Below, piece after piece: positions 1-12,399 of a stretch of DNA of 64,000 nt (position 1 is the stretch's first letter; the number at the start of each line of letters is the position of its first letter). Source of the stretch: Argentina anserina (taxonomy: Eukaryota > Streptophyta > Magnoliopsida > Rosales > Rosaceae); NCBI RefSeq assembly GCF_933775445.1, contig NC_065877.1, positions 36,220,694 through 36,284,693 of the forward strand, in the 5' to 3' direction. The translations under genes and the position numbers were made by a program. Under the pieces are notes generated by a model. It saw only the letters and a list, made by a program, of their open reading frames with translations. It was not told where the DNA came from and ran no database searches.

Positions 1-1
1 T

Positions 2-423
2 GTTCCTCAACTTGATAGTCAGTATGATGACAATATTGGGCAACCTATTTGTTTGGCAGGCGAATCTCAAGTTGATGAATACTACAGTATACATTGTGTG
101 GATGACGCCTTGTTATGCAAGGAGACATTTAATTCTTCCACTACTATAAATGATGGTCCAGTTCCAAATCCCATGTTAAACACTGACAGTGCTAATAATA
201 TCGGGGTGACTGGAAACAGAAACACACCATTGGGAATTAGTGACCTTGAGAACCTAGAGTTTGATAGTCAACCAGATTTCCAGCTAACTGTAAGCTTCAT
301 TTCCCTTTCTTTTCTGCTTATGAGATTTGTGAAATAAGGTAACTAATAGTAACATCGAAAATGCAGGGTTTACAGTATTGTTCCCAAGAGGATTCACTTG
401 ATTGGGTTGACTGGCTTCAATGA
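2..423 (+). CDS. 3' end of a NAC transcription factor, SOG1-like (partial)
   Basis: The frame is open from the window edge. One exon runs to 289 (GT donor at 290) and the last exon is 367-423 (TGA). The visible tail holds four SQ dipeptides (codons at 17, 65, 266 and 382), embedded in DSQ, ESQ, DSQ and CSQED, and ends in DSLDWVDWLQ. Clustered SQ sites in an acidic C-terminal tail are known for the NAC factor SOG1, the plant DNA-damage regulator phosphorylated by ATM. The NAC domain itself lies outside the window, so the family call rests only on the tail. Any other protein with an SQ-rich acidic tail is possible. Confidence 0.5.
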
Positions 424-1290
424 GCTTCGGGGAATGAAACTGAATTCCCAAATTTTGTGCAAACGGTGGTAAACATACAAGCTCGGTAGGCCTCAAGGCA
501 GGTGACCATGAAGCTACAGTAAGAATTTGTAAGCTGTCTACTGCTGAGATCAGATTGATCAACCTCAATTGGCTAATGAGTGTATTAACTAATTTGACCA
601 TTAAGTTTAGTTGTTTGTATCAAGCTGTTTTTGCAAATGATGTATATACGCTTTGCTAATATGGCAGTAAAAAGCATCCCATAGGATTTTGGGGTACTAA
701 AAAACCATTGTGGCAACCATTACATCATTGGCAATAGCAGATATGTGCCATATAAGTATTGTATTAAATTTGTATCCATATTTATCTTGAAACAATGGTA
801 TTCTATATTGTAATATATAACTTCGTGTATCTGATTTCATATTAAGTTACATTTTTCAGGAACCAACTACATCTGGTGTCTTCCCTCTAATGTATTGCAT
901 ATTGTACTTCTACTTTTGTTTAGCTTAACTAAATGTAATCACGGTGAAACAACTATCAAGTAGAGTTTGTTGTGTTATCTCTATATTGTAATAGGAGGAT
1001 GCTGTATTTTAGCAAGGCTCATAAAGCAAGACTCAAGAACAACATAATTGTGCTTTCATCTTTTCTCTATCCAATCCTTTTAGGAGAGGAGCTTACTCAA
1101 TGATTTAGGATACCTATCAATCTTAGGAAAAGGCTTCCAAGTCGCAGTTGGTGACCGACTTTGTAACATATATACAAGTCACTGGGGTTTAATATCAGAA
1201 CCTTCATCTTGTTTGTAGCTGAAGCAAAACTCCCTACACAAATCAATATTTGCGTTTGCCGTCGGTGAGTCTTCGTTTTCCAGAGCCAAG
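424..1290. other. Intergenic, 3' flank of the NAC-like gene and promoter of the SF3B5-type gene
   Basis: AT-rich spacer with no supported coding frame. The short antisense frame at 284-601 overlaps the last exon of the NAC-like gene and is taken as a shadow. The transcribed leader of the next gene probably starts within the last 100 bases; no sharp TATA box was fixed. Confidence 0.5.
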
Positions 1291-1557
1291 ATGCAGGCCA
1301 GTGATAGGTTCAACATTAATTCCCAGCTAGAACACCTTCAAGCTAAGTACGTGGGAACAGACCATGCTGACTTGCATAAATATGAATGGGACGTGAATAT
1401 TCAGCGTGATAGTTATGCTTCCTATATCGGCCATTATCCGATTCTCTCCTATTTCGCTCTTGCTGACAATGAATCCATTGGCAGAGAACGCTACAACTTT
1501 ATGCAGAGAATGATTAAGACCCGCGGTCCTCCCCCACAAAGAGAAGAGGATGATTGA
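1291..1557 (+). CDS. Splicing factor 3B subunit 5 (SF3b10-like)
   Basis: An 88-residue intronless frame starting MQASDRFNINSQ and ending PPPQREEDD. The family is a small (about 86 aa) subunit of the U2 snRNP SF3b complex, which helps recognise the branch site in the nucleus. The conserved core is visible: QLEHLQAKYVGTDHAD, HKYEWDVNIQRDSYASYIGH and SIGRERYNFMQRM. Length, start and lack of introns fit the plant members. The gene stands alone on the plus strand between the NAC-like gene and the CRM gene. No oddities were seen; the call is firm. Confidence 0.95.
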   Translation: MQASDRFNINSQLEHLQAKYVGTDHADLHKYEWDVNIQRDSYASYIGHYPILSYFALADNESIGRERYNFMQRMIKTRGPPPQREEDD

Positions 1558-2239
1558 AAACATCCCCAATTGTCTGATATATGTACAATTGGGGATGTTG
1601 GTTGTGCAGGTCTAGTTTAAGATCAAGCTTTTGTTGCTTGTAGGTTGTAATTTTGATTTCCCAAGTCATAATTAAAGCACTCTAGCTACCTGGAAAGGGT
1701 TTAGTTATATTATGATCATAATTGTGAACATGAGTTCATCTATAATAACCAGATATTTGAAGAAAATTTGACATCTAATGTACTTTCATTCCAAGTCTCT
1801 TGCTGTTTCATGGTTTGTGTTATGAGTATATGTCTGAATGGTCTGGTTGTATGAAGCTTTGTAAACTCATGTTCTCTTTATTTGCTAGTTGATTCCGACA
1901 ATATGTTAAACATGCCACATTGAAACTCCTGGAGTAGTTTATGGCATACCGACCAAACAAAATGGCTCAAGGTATTGGGGACCAATGAAAGGTTGAAGCC
2001 ATTGCCTGTAGATAAATGGTTTCATGACTTACCGTCAACAACAGCAACAAAGTGAGAAAATCATATAACTAAGGCAGTCCCAGATTGGTAAATAAGTGGG
2101 AGAAACCGACCCGGTTTAGTAAAAACAACCTTAAAGTCGCTAAAAATCCCCAAAAACCTTAAAACCCTGGATTCAGTCAAATGTTGTAAGCAATGGAATG
2201 ACATGAAAACAGGGGAAGAGTGAGTTCAGAGGGTCATCG
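1558..2239. other. Intergenic spacer
   Basis: Contains the 3' UTR of the SF3B5-type gene and the promoter and leader of the CRM gene. An 11-base stretch just after the stop codon (1563-1573) reappears at about 1586-1596, a small local repeat. Nothing else was recognised. Confidence 0.5.
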
Positions 2240-2313
2240 ATGTTCGCTACGAGGAACCTCCGCAGACACTGCTTCAATTCCATCTCGTCTCTCCTCCAAT
2301 CCAATCACTCCAA

Positions 2314-2349
<36 letters not shown>

Positions 2350-5245
2350 TTAGGGTTTAGAGCACCAATTTATTACATTCAAATCATTTATGTGACTACC
2401 CATTTGCTCTAAGATGATTCCCAAATTGAAAGACCAATGCTTTCTTAGTTGGATTTTTTACCCAGAAACTAATTCATTGTGGTAGTCTCAGTCTTTTGCT
2501 TTAGTTCTTACCATTGTTTGACTGGTTCAGCATGGTTTAGATGGTGTTCACTAATTTGTAGAATTAAGTACTATATTTAAAATTTGAAGCATTTGAGATG
2601 CATATTGTATCAATTTGTATGTTAATGGATTATGTTACTGTTGGTATGAGTAGTTAAGGACTCAAGGCCAATTTGGTGAGTGTTTGAATATGTTTTTTCT
2701 GCAGGAATGTCTCGGTTTTAAGAGATGTTGGTCCCAAGCTGATCTCGAGCAATGTGGTTCGGCCTAGTAGAGGTAGTGAAGATTGTATTTCTTCTGCATC
2801 TTCACCTTTACATCCTTCGGATGGGTGGTCACGGCAAATGTCCACATATAGGGGGTCATCGTCATCTAGAGGATCGACATCTACAGGGAGGGGCATGAGA
2901 AGTAAAGTAGCAAGAAGGGTGGAAAAGGAGACAGGAAGAACTCAAAAGGAGGTTCGGAGGGCGAATAAGATTCGAAAAAAGCTGATGACTGAAAATGAGA
3001 GGCGTATTTACAACCTCAAAAGGGTATGTTTCAGTTCAATAGCACTTAAGCATTGGTTTCTGCTATTATGAACTCTGGTTAACAACTCTGAGCTTGTTAC
3101 TGCATTTAGTTTTTTCAAATCCAGTGCCAAACAATTGTATCCGAACATATTCAATGCATGCAATCTATTATATGTTATGCACACACTTTTTCTCAGGTTG
3201 AATCTTTTGATATCACTTCATCAAATGGACCCAATCTTATGAGGAAGCTTGACTACCGCATATAGATGTCCTTTAGCATAAAGTGTCCTTGCTATATGCT
3301 TTTACAGATATCACGTTTCTCATGTAACCATATTAATTATCTGAATCATGCAGGCCAAGAGAAAAGTAGCATTGCTACTACAGAAGCTAAAGAAATATGA
3401 GCTTCCAGATCTGCCAGCTCCACGTCATGATCCGGAGCTATTTACCCTAGAGCAGCTTCAAGCATTTAAGAAGATTGGTTTCAGAAACAAAAACTACGTT
3501 CCTGTTGGTGTTCGTGGGGTATTTGGAGGAGTTGTCCAGAATATGCACATGCACTGGAAATTTCACGAGACTGTACAAGTTTGTTGTGATAATTTCCCCA
3601 AGGAGAAAATCAAGGAAATGGCAACAATGCTTGCAAGGCTGAGTGGTGGTATTGTGATAAATATACATAATACAAAAACAATCATCATGTTTCGTGGAAG
3701 AAATTACCGTCAGCCTAAAAATTTGATACCTTTTAATACCCTTACGAAAAGGAAGGTCTGTGAACATAAGTTTCCCTCTTAAATATGTGTATATATGTTT
3801 GATGCTCAGGAGGGTTGCAATTTCACTGCTGGTATTTGCATATGCAGTGCATGTAGAGATTTCCTATATAAGGTGTAGGCTAGTTGCTTCATACATTGAA
3901 TTTCCAATTCATTTTTCTATGGTTAATCAAAATAAATTGAGTTAGGATAGCTCAGGGAAGTTCTATTGCAGGATATAAGGGAATCGGTAAATAATACATT
4001 CTTCATCTTTATGTGCAGGCATTATTCAAGGCCAGATTTGAACAAGCTCTTGAGTCACAGAAGCTAAACATTAAGAAGATAGAACAGGAACTACGCCGAA
4101 GTGGTGTTAATCCTGAGGATCCAGTTGCCATGGCCAGTATCCAGAGAGTTGCCTCTTCATTCTTCAATGCAATTGATCAGAAAGACGGGACTCCTTATGT
4201 ATTCCATGGGGATAAGCTGTCACTAGCAGAGACTGAAGACAAATTGAGACATTTAGAACCTCCTGATAAAAACGAGCAGGAGGAGTTAGACAAGTTCATC
4301 TCAGAGATTGAAGATGCAGCTGAACGTGAGTGGGCTGCTGAGGAAGCAGCAGAGAAAGAAGAGTTTGTTAGATTAAGGTATTGGAACAAAGAAGAATTTG
4401 GGGGAAGATACAGAAGATCTGAAGCATTTGAAGGTGACAACTCTGATGATGAGCCAAAACAGACAAGGGAGCGGAGGGATACACGTGGCCAGCAGATGCC
4501 TGTTGATAGTGATCGTGAAGATGACGAGGAGGATTCGGATTGTAATAGTATTGCACATACTAGTGTTTTTGACAGTGATGCTGATGATTCGGATGGATTG
4601 CAAGAGAATTTCAAGCCGTCTACAGTGAGCAGGGTAAAGCAATATCAGATTGGGAGGGGGGGAAATGAGCAACACTTTAAGAAAAGTGTTAAAGCTAATA
4701 ATAGAAAGATCATGGAAGATGAAGGTACTGAATCAGAAAACACATTCAGTGATCTTGAAAATGCAATGTGGCACTCTGATGATGCGGAGGAGCAGGCATT
4801 ATCACCATCAAGAGCTGTGAAAAATGAGTACCTAAGTAGCAGTGATGACGAAGAGGACTTGAAGTTAAATTACGTGAAGCTAGCAAAGAAGCAACAGGTA
4901 GATAATGCTGATGATTCTGATGAATCTCATGATGAATTCAAGGTATCAAGTGGTGCAAAGGGGAAGCATGATAGTGGATATTTAAAAGGAGAAATTGATT
5001 TTAACAATAGAAGAAAGTTGGTTGAAGAGGACTTGGAGTCGGGCGATCTTTTTAGTGATGATGAAACTGCAATGTGGGAAGCACAGGCAGTGAAAAATTC
5101 ACGGGCATCAACTTTAGGAAGATATAACTACAAGAGCAGTGATGAAGAGGATTATCCAGCAGAGAGAGAAGAGCAAAGGAAAGGGGATGATGTCAAGCGG
5201 ACAAGAACATCAAAAAAGTTGGATGAGATTTGGGACAGTGATTAG
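2240..5245 (+). CDS. Single-CRM-domain RNA splicing factor with acidic tail (CFM9/At3g25440 type)
   Basis: Four coding exons join in frame: 2240-2313, 2705-3023, 3354-3755 and 4019-5245, giving 673 residues. The N-terminus (MFATRNLRRHCFNS) is rich in Arg and Ser with few acidic residues, as in organelle targeting peptides. Exon 2 ends in a basic stretch. Exon 3 encodes one CRM RNA-binding domain with conserved pieces TLEQLQAFKKIG, GVRGVFGG and GGIVINIHNTKTIIMFRGRNY. Exon 4 is a long acidic, Ser/Asp-rich tail that ends WDSD. CRM proteins of this small subfamily help splice group II introns in mitochondria or plastids; I cannot decide which organelle. The length exceeds that of the Arabidopsis relatives as I remember them, because of the tail, which contains an internal repeat (see findings). 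Confidence 0.85.
2317..2346. repeat. (CT)n microsatellite in intron 1 of the CRM gene
   Basis: About 15 CT units directly after the splice donor of the first coding exon. Likely length-polymorphic; its position so near the donor could affect splicing, which is inference. Confidence 0.9.
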
Positions 5246-6936
5246 ATCAGCGATTCTAGCTAGGGCTGCATTTGAGGCTCAAAGCTTCGAACATGGAAAG
5301 ATCATTCTGTGTGCATACTATCCCAAATTTTCTTGTTTTTTTTAATTAATTACAACTACAATTACAGAAGTGTTACATGAGAATGATGAAATGTACGTTA
5401 TTCCCTGAACGTCCATGTCCAAGTTTTGGACAACAATTTCGCACTGGTTAATTTTCACTTGTATATGAATTCTCAGTCATCAGATGATAGAAGGTTTACG
5501 TCTACAAACACGTAAAGAGACCAAGTTAAATCTCCCGGAAACCTTGTCATGTTACATGAATTCTTGGCTTGCTTCATGAGTCATGACACGAGTAAATTCC
5601 AGATGTGAAGCAGGCAGTGAATAAAGACTACTTCCCCATTGATGAATGATACAATTACCTTCATCTTGGGTAATGTAATTTCGTATCGGAAACTTAAATA
5701 CATATTGGAAGTATGTGTTTGGAACTAGCTTGCTAATGTGTCGGCTTTTCGTTTTCTCCTATTCTGTAGAATTGGTTTAACAAATACAACCACCTTATAC
5801 ACCATTATACTCAACTCTAACTATTCTAGTTCTACTACAAAGCAAACTTTACTCGAGGCCAATGTATGTGTCTCTCATTCTTCCCCTATTTCCTTTTTTT
5901 GGTTTAACAAATACAACCACCTTATACTCCATGCTACTCAGCTTTCTGCCAAACAAACAGATAAGAGCCCTAGAGCTATGCGTAAATTTCACTCCAATAT
6001 GGGTAAGAATGACTTCTGTGGTATAAGTCAAACAACTGGCTGACCCTTTCTATATTTAGTAGTAAATGGTCTCGATCGTTAGACCATAAGTGAAATGAGG
6101 AAGGCGATTTTCAACGCTATAGTTTTTGCCTTATTTTCTAATGTATAGATGAAGGGTCGGAAGATGAGCACAAGTAGATGTGTAGGTTTAGAGAATATAA
6201 ACAATTGTGGTGAAATAACAAAGCTTTATATATAGCTAGTGGGTTTTGGAAGGTTTAAGATGGTATTCATGTTTAGGAGGTCCATTTTTGTATACTTGAG
6301 ACGTGCACAAGACAATTTGGGTCTTAAATGAACGATGTCAATTAGATATATTTCTTCAAACTAGTCAATACATAGTGGGCAATCTGATTTCTATAAGCTC
6401 AGAATTAGTCTTTGCGAGACTGTCACCCACATCTAAGTTGCAGCGCATGATTTGAACCAGAAAAGAATGCAAAAGTCTTTCAGAAGTCACAATTCTATAA
6501 GCCATGTAACCTAAGTTTACAAGCCATATAATGACATGAAGGTGTCAAGAGAAGGATACCAATATGTTCAATTACAACTCCCAGTAAAGAAAAACCTGGG
6601 AAATGACATTTGGGATTATGCCATAACAACAAGAGGTGGTACCAAAGCTCTGGAGAAGATTTACCCCTCAAAGAAAATCCTCCATTTAAAAAATTGATAT
6701 GGTTCCAGAGAAACCCAAGAAAGACAAAGAAAAGGAAATGTACATAAATTTCCCATTAAATTTGCAGGATTCTATGATGTTCTTCTCAAAAACACTCTAA
6801 GAATGACCTATCCTTGTATCTCTGCGACACAATAGCTATCAAACTCTAATGGGGAGCACTATTCGGTCCAATTCACAGAGTTCTATCAACAATTTGCCTG
6901 TTCAACTGTTTGAACAGGCACTTCGCTTTTCAAGTC
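5246..6936. other. Intergenic spacer with a 29-bp direct repeat
   Basis: Lies between the convergent CRM gene (plus) and GT17 gene (minus). It holds both 3' UTRs. A 29-bp sequence beginning TTGGTTTAAC occurs at 5772-5800 and again at 5899-5927 (127 bp period), so this part was locally duplicated. The frame at 5738-6043 spans both copies and has no family signature. No RNA gene was recognised. Confidence 0.6.
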
Positions 6937-8755
6937 TCAGCCATTTTCCCTCTTGCAGTTTCCCGGCAACAGGTACTCGTACTTCTCAGCATTGTTCAGC
7001 AAATACGCAGGAAGATGAACAGCTGAATAAGATCTAGGAATAGGTCCCATCTTTCCAATGATCTCCCTAAACGTGTACTCCTCGGGTATCATGTCAAACA
7101 GGTCAGTCCCTTTGCATATCACATCCTGAATCCTTTTTGGGTTCAAGTAATGAGAGAACCTCACCCGATCATAGTGGCTGTAAGCTTTCATCTTGAATAT
7201 GAATTCACTGATATGGCGGAAACAAAAACTACAATGCCACCCGGCATCTGACAAAAGGTAATTGCTCTGTCTGAAGTGAGCATATGTAGTATTACCGGTC
7301 TGGTACCTGTGAACTGATGCCCTCCAGCTCTTTTCATCAACAAAATACTCAAACGAGTACAAGTAGTTCTTCAGTCTGAGATGAATAACAGGCGGGATGT
7401 CATCACACCACCTCAACAGATTAATTGTGTGGGCACTAGGAATCTCATCAACATCAGACATTATCAGCAGATCATCATCTTCTATACCAGCTACTCTCAG
7501 AAGCTGGTCTAGTGCTACTCTCTGAAATGCCTCCTCATAAAATGGGTTCTCGCCTTTCTTAAATTTTCCTCCAGTTGTTACATAAGTGAGCCGGTCTTCA
7601 ACAAACTTAAACCGGTCCCTGTTCTTAGCAAAGACCAATGGTTTGGGCAGGCCGGTAAAAGTTGAGTTCGATTCCAGCAGCACAAACTGGGTAATATACG
7701 GATACAATTCATTCCACCTGATTGTAAGGATATCTACCTCATTACTGAAGAGAACTGCATCATAAACTCGTCTTGGCGACTCTCGAGTACTCCACCCGTG
7801 AAGTCTGCAGAGAGTCTCCATAGACACATTCTCGTGATAATAGTGTGGAAGATCAATGAAAGACTTTGGAGGAGATTCCCAGATAGGCCGTAGAAAATAT
7901 GTAACCTTCTGCCCATGTAAATAAACACCCAAGATGCATAATGGAAGAATGGCAAAAATGAAAATGTATGTCTTCAAATCAAACCCCCGCAAAATGCAGC
8001 GGAGTCTGGACATGCTCAATGCTGCTTCTGATCCCTGCTACCAAATGAAACAATAACTTCCTTAAGACATCCTGTTTATGTATTCACAGAAGGCCTATTA
8101 AAAATATCAAAAACTCAATACAACAAAAACTCCTGCCTATTCAGAACTATTTATATTTCAATATAGCAAAATCCCTAAGAGCAGCCACAGAAATAAACCA
8201 CAAAGGTACAGGAATCCAATTCAGAATCTCAAGCAATCTCATAATCTTGTGAAGCAGATAAATTTTTTAAGAAATAAAAAACATAATTTTAACATAAACA
8301 ATTAAAACAGGGTAATCACCATGACGATAACGAAAGAACATAAGAGAAGAAAAACATAATATACAGAACCACAGAGGAACCAGACAAATGACTCGCACCT
8401 TAAAAAAAGAAAAAACATAAAATCCACAACTCCATTTCCAACGCCACAAAAACAAATGAATAGCAATAATCCCTTCCTTTTCATTAAAAACACCAAAAAT
8501 ATCCCATAACAAAACACCACCAACCAATATATCGATTAAAACATCACAATGGCATCACAGAACAACCTCAAAAAACAACATTCCTGTATCAAAAAACACA
8601 CTATACGAATCCAAAGTCCATCGTTCACCAAAAAAAATGCAAACTTTAACACACAACACACACCATATTAACAACATACAACAACATAGTACCTCTCCAC
8701 AAACGTCGTCGCATATATCATCAGTCTTCTTAGAACTGTAATACCCATCAGACAT
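6937..8755 (-). CDS. Glycosyltransferase family 17 (beta-1,4-N-acetylglucosaminyltransferase-like)
   Basis: Two exons on the minus strand, 8755-8693 and 8034-6937, joined in phase 0, give 386 residues. The short first exon ([21 protein letters not shown]) matches the N-terminus typical of plant GT17 proteins and fixes the start. A single membrane segment at about residues 43-60 suggests a type II Golgi protein. A DVD motif (in [10 protein letters not shown], near residue 213) could bind the metal and nucleotide sugar. The animal relative MGAT3 adds the bisecting GlcNAc to N-glycans; the substrate of the plant members is not established. The frame is intact. Confidence 0.92.
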
Positions 8756-11708
8756 GACTCAAAGCCCAACTCCTCCTCAATAAAAAACCAAAATGGCAAT
8801 GAAGAAAAGGGAAATGCCCAAAAGGTTACACCCTCTGCCTCTTCTCCTCTCCCTCTTTTACCAGATTCTGAAGCACCCAGATCTTCTTTTCCTCATCAAA
8901 ACCCAAAAAAAGGAAAACTACAGGAAATCAATAAAAAGGCCAAATTTTTGGAAACAAAATCAAATTTTGGCAAAGATGAACCAAAAAAGCTTCAATCTTT
9001 AAATATGGGGTGTTTCCTCTCTGGACCTCTCAAACTTCCGTAACGCCAATTATAGCCGTTTGGGTGGTTTTGAATCGCTCTCACCTTCTCACTCACTTTC
9101 TCTGAGAGAAGGAGAAGAAGAAAGAACAAGGACAACTAGAGGGAGCCCCCCTTTATATATTTACATGGTTTTATATTTAATTAACCCCTAATTATGTTTC
9201 ATTTGGACCGTCGGATGAGGCTGGGGGATGATCTGACGGCGGAGAGATAGGGTGCAGGAGTGGTGGTATAGAATGGCAATTGATTTCGTTAAAGATAGTA
9301 AAATCATTACGGTGTAACCCGTGGACTTTCCGAATTTAGCCTCCGGGGGGTGGGTGGTATGGGTAGGAGTTTGGCGAGGAGTAGAGGGTAGAGTTGTCAA
9401 TTGCTCTTCGGTGGTTTATCGGCGGAGACAGTAACTGGTTTATCGGCGGAGACAGTAACGGAGTAAAACCTGTCGCGGTTTGACGCGGTCAAGTGAGGAA
9501 ATTTTGATTTTGTTGAAGATTTGGAATGATTTTGTCTCTCTAAACCCAAGAAGTCATGGCTTTGGTAAATTAAAATATTTGTTTAGAACTCTAGACTACG
9601 TACAATGTTGTTTCTCATGTCGTGTTTGATATGTCATATTCGAACATCATAGCTCGAATTTGTATTAGTTCAAATGGAACATGTTAAAGAAGATGAAAGT
9701 TACAAGGAACCCAATATGACATGATAGAAAGTTGAATATGATTGAATAGGTAGATAGATAAATTGGCCATAATGTGAAAATGTAAAGCGATATTTATCAG
9801 CTTATATTATTACCAACCGATTTAGATTAACTACACAAAATCCAGTTTTTTAATTTGGTCTTATCCGATTTTTATTGGGTCATAATAAATGAAAACTATA
9901 CAAAATCAATTTCCATAAAAGTAAATTCGTGTAAGGACTAATTCTTGAAAAATCTTTGATTTGTTTTCTGATTGTAAAAAACCAATTTTTAACGTGATTT
10001 TCAATAATGAATAATCTTTTTACTCGGGAATTCCATAAAAAAAAAACCATTTTACTCCTAAAAACTTTTCCATAACCAATCCTTTCACTTGGGAGTAAAA
10101 AGGACTGTTCAACAGCACTTTCCTTCTATCCGATTCTTTCAATACTTCTAGAGTTCTAGTAGTCATTTGAAACCAAAATCCAAATCACTTCTGTGCATGC
10201 TTTTAGGATACAAAATTACAAAATTTCCGAATGCCATAGGCGCGCTGCTTATTCTCTGTCTCTTTCCCTTGAGTCCTAAAGTTTCAGTCTTAGATGTAGT
10301 TTGCTTCATCGAATTGATGGATCTATGACTATAATTTCAATCTTTTTTTTGCGCATATAAATGCCGAATCTGATGAATTGGATCATACTTGTAGATATGT
10401 GTATCATTTTGTGTGATATTCAATTTCCTTACAGATGAAAATCAAGTAAGAAAGTCGTAATATTCTCAAATTTTCATATACCACACGTCACTAGCTACCA
10501 AACAATTGCTTACGATCGATAGTAAAATCAAGAAATCGAAATAATTGGAACACCACTTTGATAGCCAAGTCCACTTGTTATAGGAATCTCTTCTGTTTTC
10601 TCGCTGTGACATGCAAATTAAACCCTTTTGCGGCTGAGTGAAAAGGATGCCCTAATGCCCTTCCTCCCTTTGGTCCAAGCTCTCCTTTCTCTATCCTTTT
10701 GAAAATCGAAGACAGAGTTCAGATTTTAATGTTTGATTATATATGATCGTGAGGGTCTGGTTGGGTATCGAAGAATCCATACCCCAGCTTTAACTTGTGG
10801 CTACCTGTGTATGTGCATGGCTTAGGTTTATGTTTGATCAATATATTCTGACCTCCCGTGTAGTTCCAGTGCAAGTAACTATGAACTATATATTATATGA
10901 AAGGATTGCAAGTTTGATACCATGAATGCTAGCTTTTATAAGTTTCAGTATTCTAGAGAAGTTGCATCAAGTTGTTAGGGTTTCTAAATTCTAATGTATG
11001 AATAAGAGTATGAGACTAACAGAGAATCGAGTTGCAGATAAGTTTTAAGAATGGGAAGAGAATAGGGAGCTAGGGTTTTTAACAAATTATGGTCTCTTCT
11101 GTGAAGTAGACAGCACAATGAGGGAGACAGTCCCACTGTACGTTATTGTGGTGGGGTTTTGATACTTTGAGTAACAACAAACGCAGTTTCCTGGAAAGTT
11201 CAAAGGAAACATCGAAGTTTTGGAATAGCAACGATCTCATGCATGCCAAAACCAAACGCTAGCGCTTTGCCGCTTCGGCATATACTCATAGCTAGCGCTG
11301 TTCTATCTGTTCTATCTCATTATTCAGAAAATGGCAGAGTAGAGATAGCTTGAACTAAGAAAATGGGTCGTTGCACTTCGATAGTTCGATTAGTATTTAA
11401 TTGGTCAATACAGTATGATATCAATTTGATACAAATGTGTCTTAATTTCCTCAATTCCTCACTTCCTCGTATGGTAATTGATGCCCTTCATCATCCCTAG
11501 CTGGCACCAACGACTAAAGTAGGGGCTGTAGGGCTTAACTGGTGGATTAGGGTTTTGTTGGCACATACATGTCAATGGAAGTTAAGGAAATTATATACTT
11601 TTGGCAAACTTAGGAAGATCTAACCTTCTCTGTATGGAAAATTGGAAATACATCTCTTTCACTACTTTGGATTAGATGGTAATTAAAGTACGTTAAAACC
11701 ATTTATGT
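8756..11708. other. Gene-poor intergenic stretch
   Basis: The GT17 promoter and leader fill about 8756-9500. A 24-bp unit is perfectly tandem-duplicated at 9412-9435 and 9436-9459. From 9500 on the DNA is AT-rich with no frame above background. I looked for known plant miRNA sequences by eye and recognised none. Confidence 0.5.
9151..9160 (-). promoter_or_regulatory. Possible TATA box of the GT17 gene
   Basis: On the minus strand this reads ATATATAAAG, about 400 bp upstream of the GT17 start codon. It is followed by a purine/pyrimidine-rich stretch that would be the 5' leader. Position and sequence only; no transcript evidence. Confidence 0.35.
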
Positions 11709-11717
11709 TTGTAAATT

Positions 11718-12390
11718 GGGTAAATTTCTTCTATAGTACTTGAGATATGGCTAGTTTGACATGTTGGTACTTAATGTTTCAAATATGACAGTTTGGTACA
11801 TGAAATTAGGTTTTATATGACATTTTAGTACTTATGTTGACTAATAGGAGGGTAAAATATACATTAAAGTATATATTTATAAAAATACAATAAAAACACG
11901 AGTTTTATGTGTTCATTATCATCAAATCTTAATGGTTTTATGCGTTTAAGTTAAGATTTTTGAGTCATGTTCATAGTCAATTTTATGTTTATGAAATTCA
12001 ATCGTCTCATAAAACTACTCTTCGAGACTATGTTTAATTCACTAAAATCATTTTCGTATATAAATCACAAATTTTAAGATTTCTTTAAAAAATCCAAATT
12101 TTCACCTTCAATTAAAGTAAAAATTCATGTTTATTTTATTGCAAATGATACAAAATGATGAATATCACCTTGATATAAATTAGCCTTAAATCCATATAAA
12201 ATTCTATTAGTATTTTTATTTTGATAAATAATATGTAAATGTCAATTTTACTATTTTATATTTAACAAATAAGTTATTATAAGTACCAATGTGTCATATA
12301 AAATGTAACTTCATGTATTAAATCTTTGAAACATTAGGTACCAAAGTGTTCAACTAGTCATACCTCAAATACTATAGAAAGAATTTACCC
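11718..12390. mobile_element. Mutator-like MITE with about 110-bp inverted ends and 9-bp target duplication
   Basis: The left end (GGGTAAATTTCTTCTATAG) and the right end (inverse of CTATAGAAAGAATTTACCC) are imperfect inverted repeats that remain alignable for roughly 110 bp on each side. The element is flanked on both sides by the identical 9-mer TTGTAAATT (11709-11717 and 12391-12399). A 9-bp target duplication is the hallmark of Mutator-superfamily transposition. The 673-bp length with no coding frame makes it non-autonomous. Confidence 0.85.
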
Positions 12391-12399
12391 TTGTAAATT

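Noticed and set aside
4195..4675. Ser-rich antisense and shifted frames over the CRM gene tail
   Set aside because: They arise because Asp/Glu/Ser codons of the acidic tail lack stops in other frames; the sense exon explains the region.
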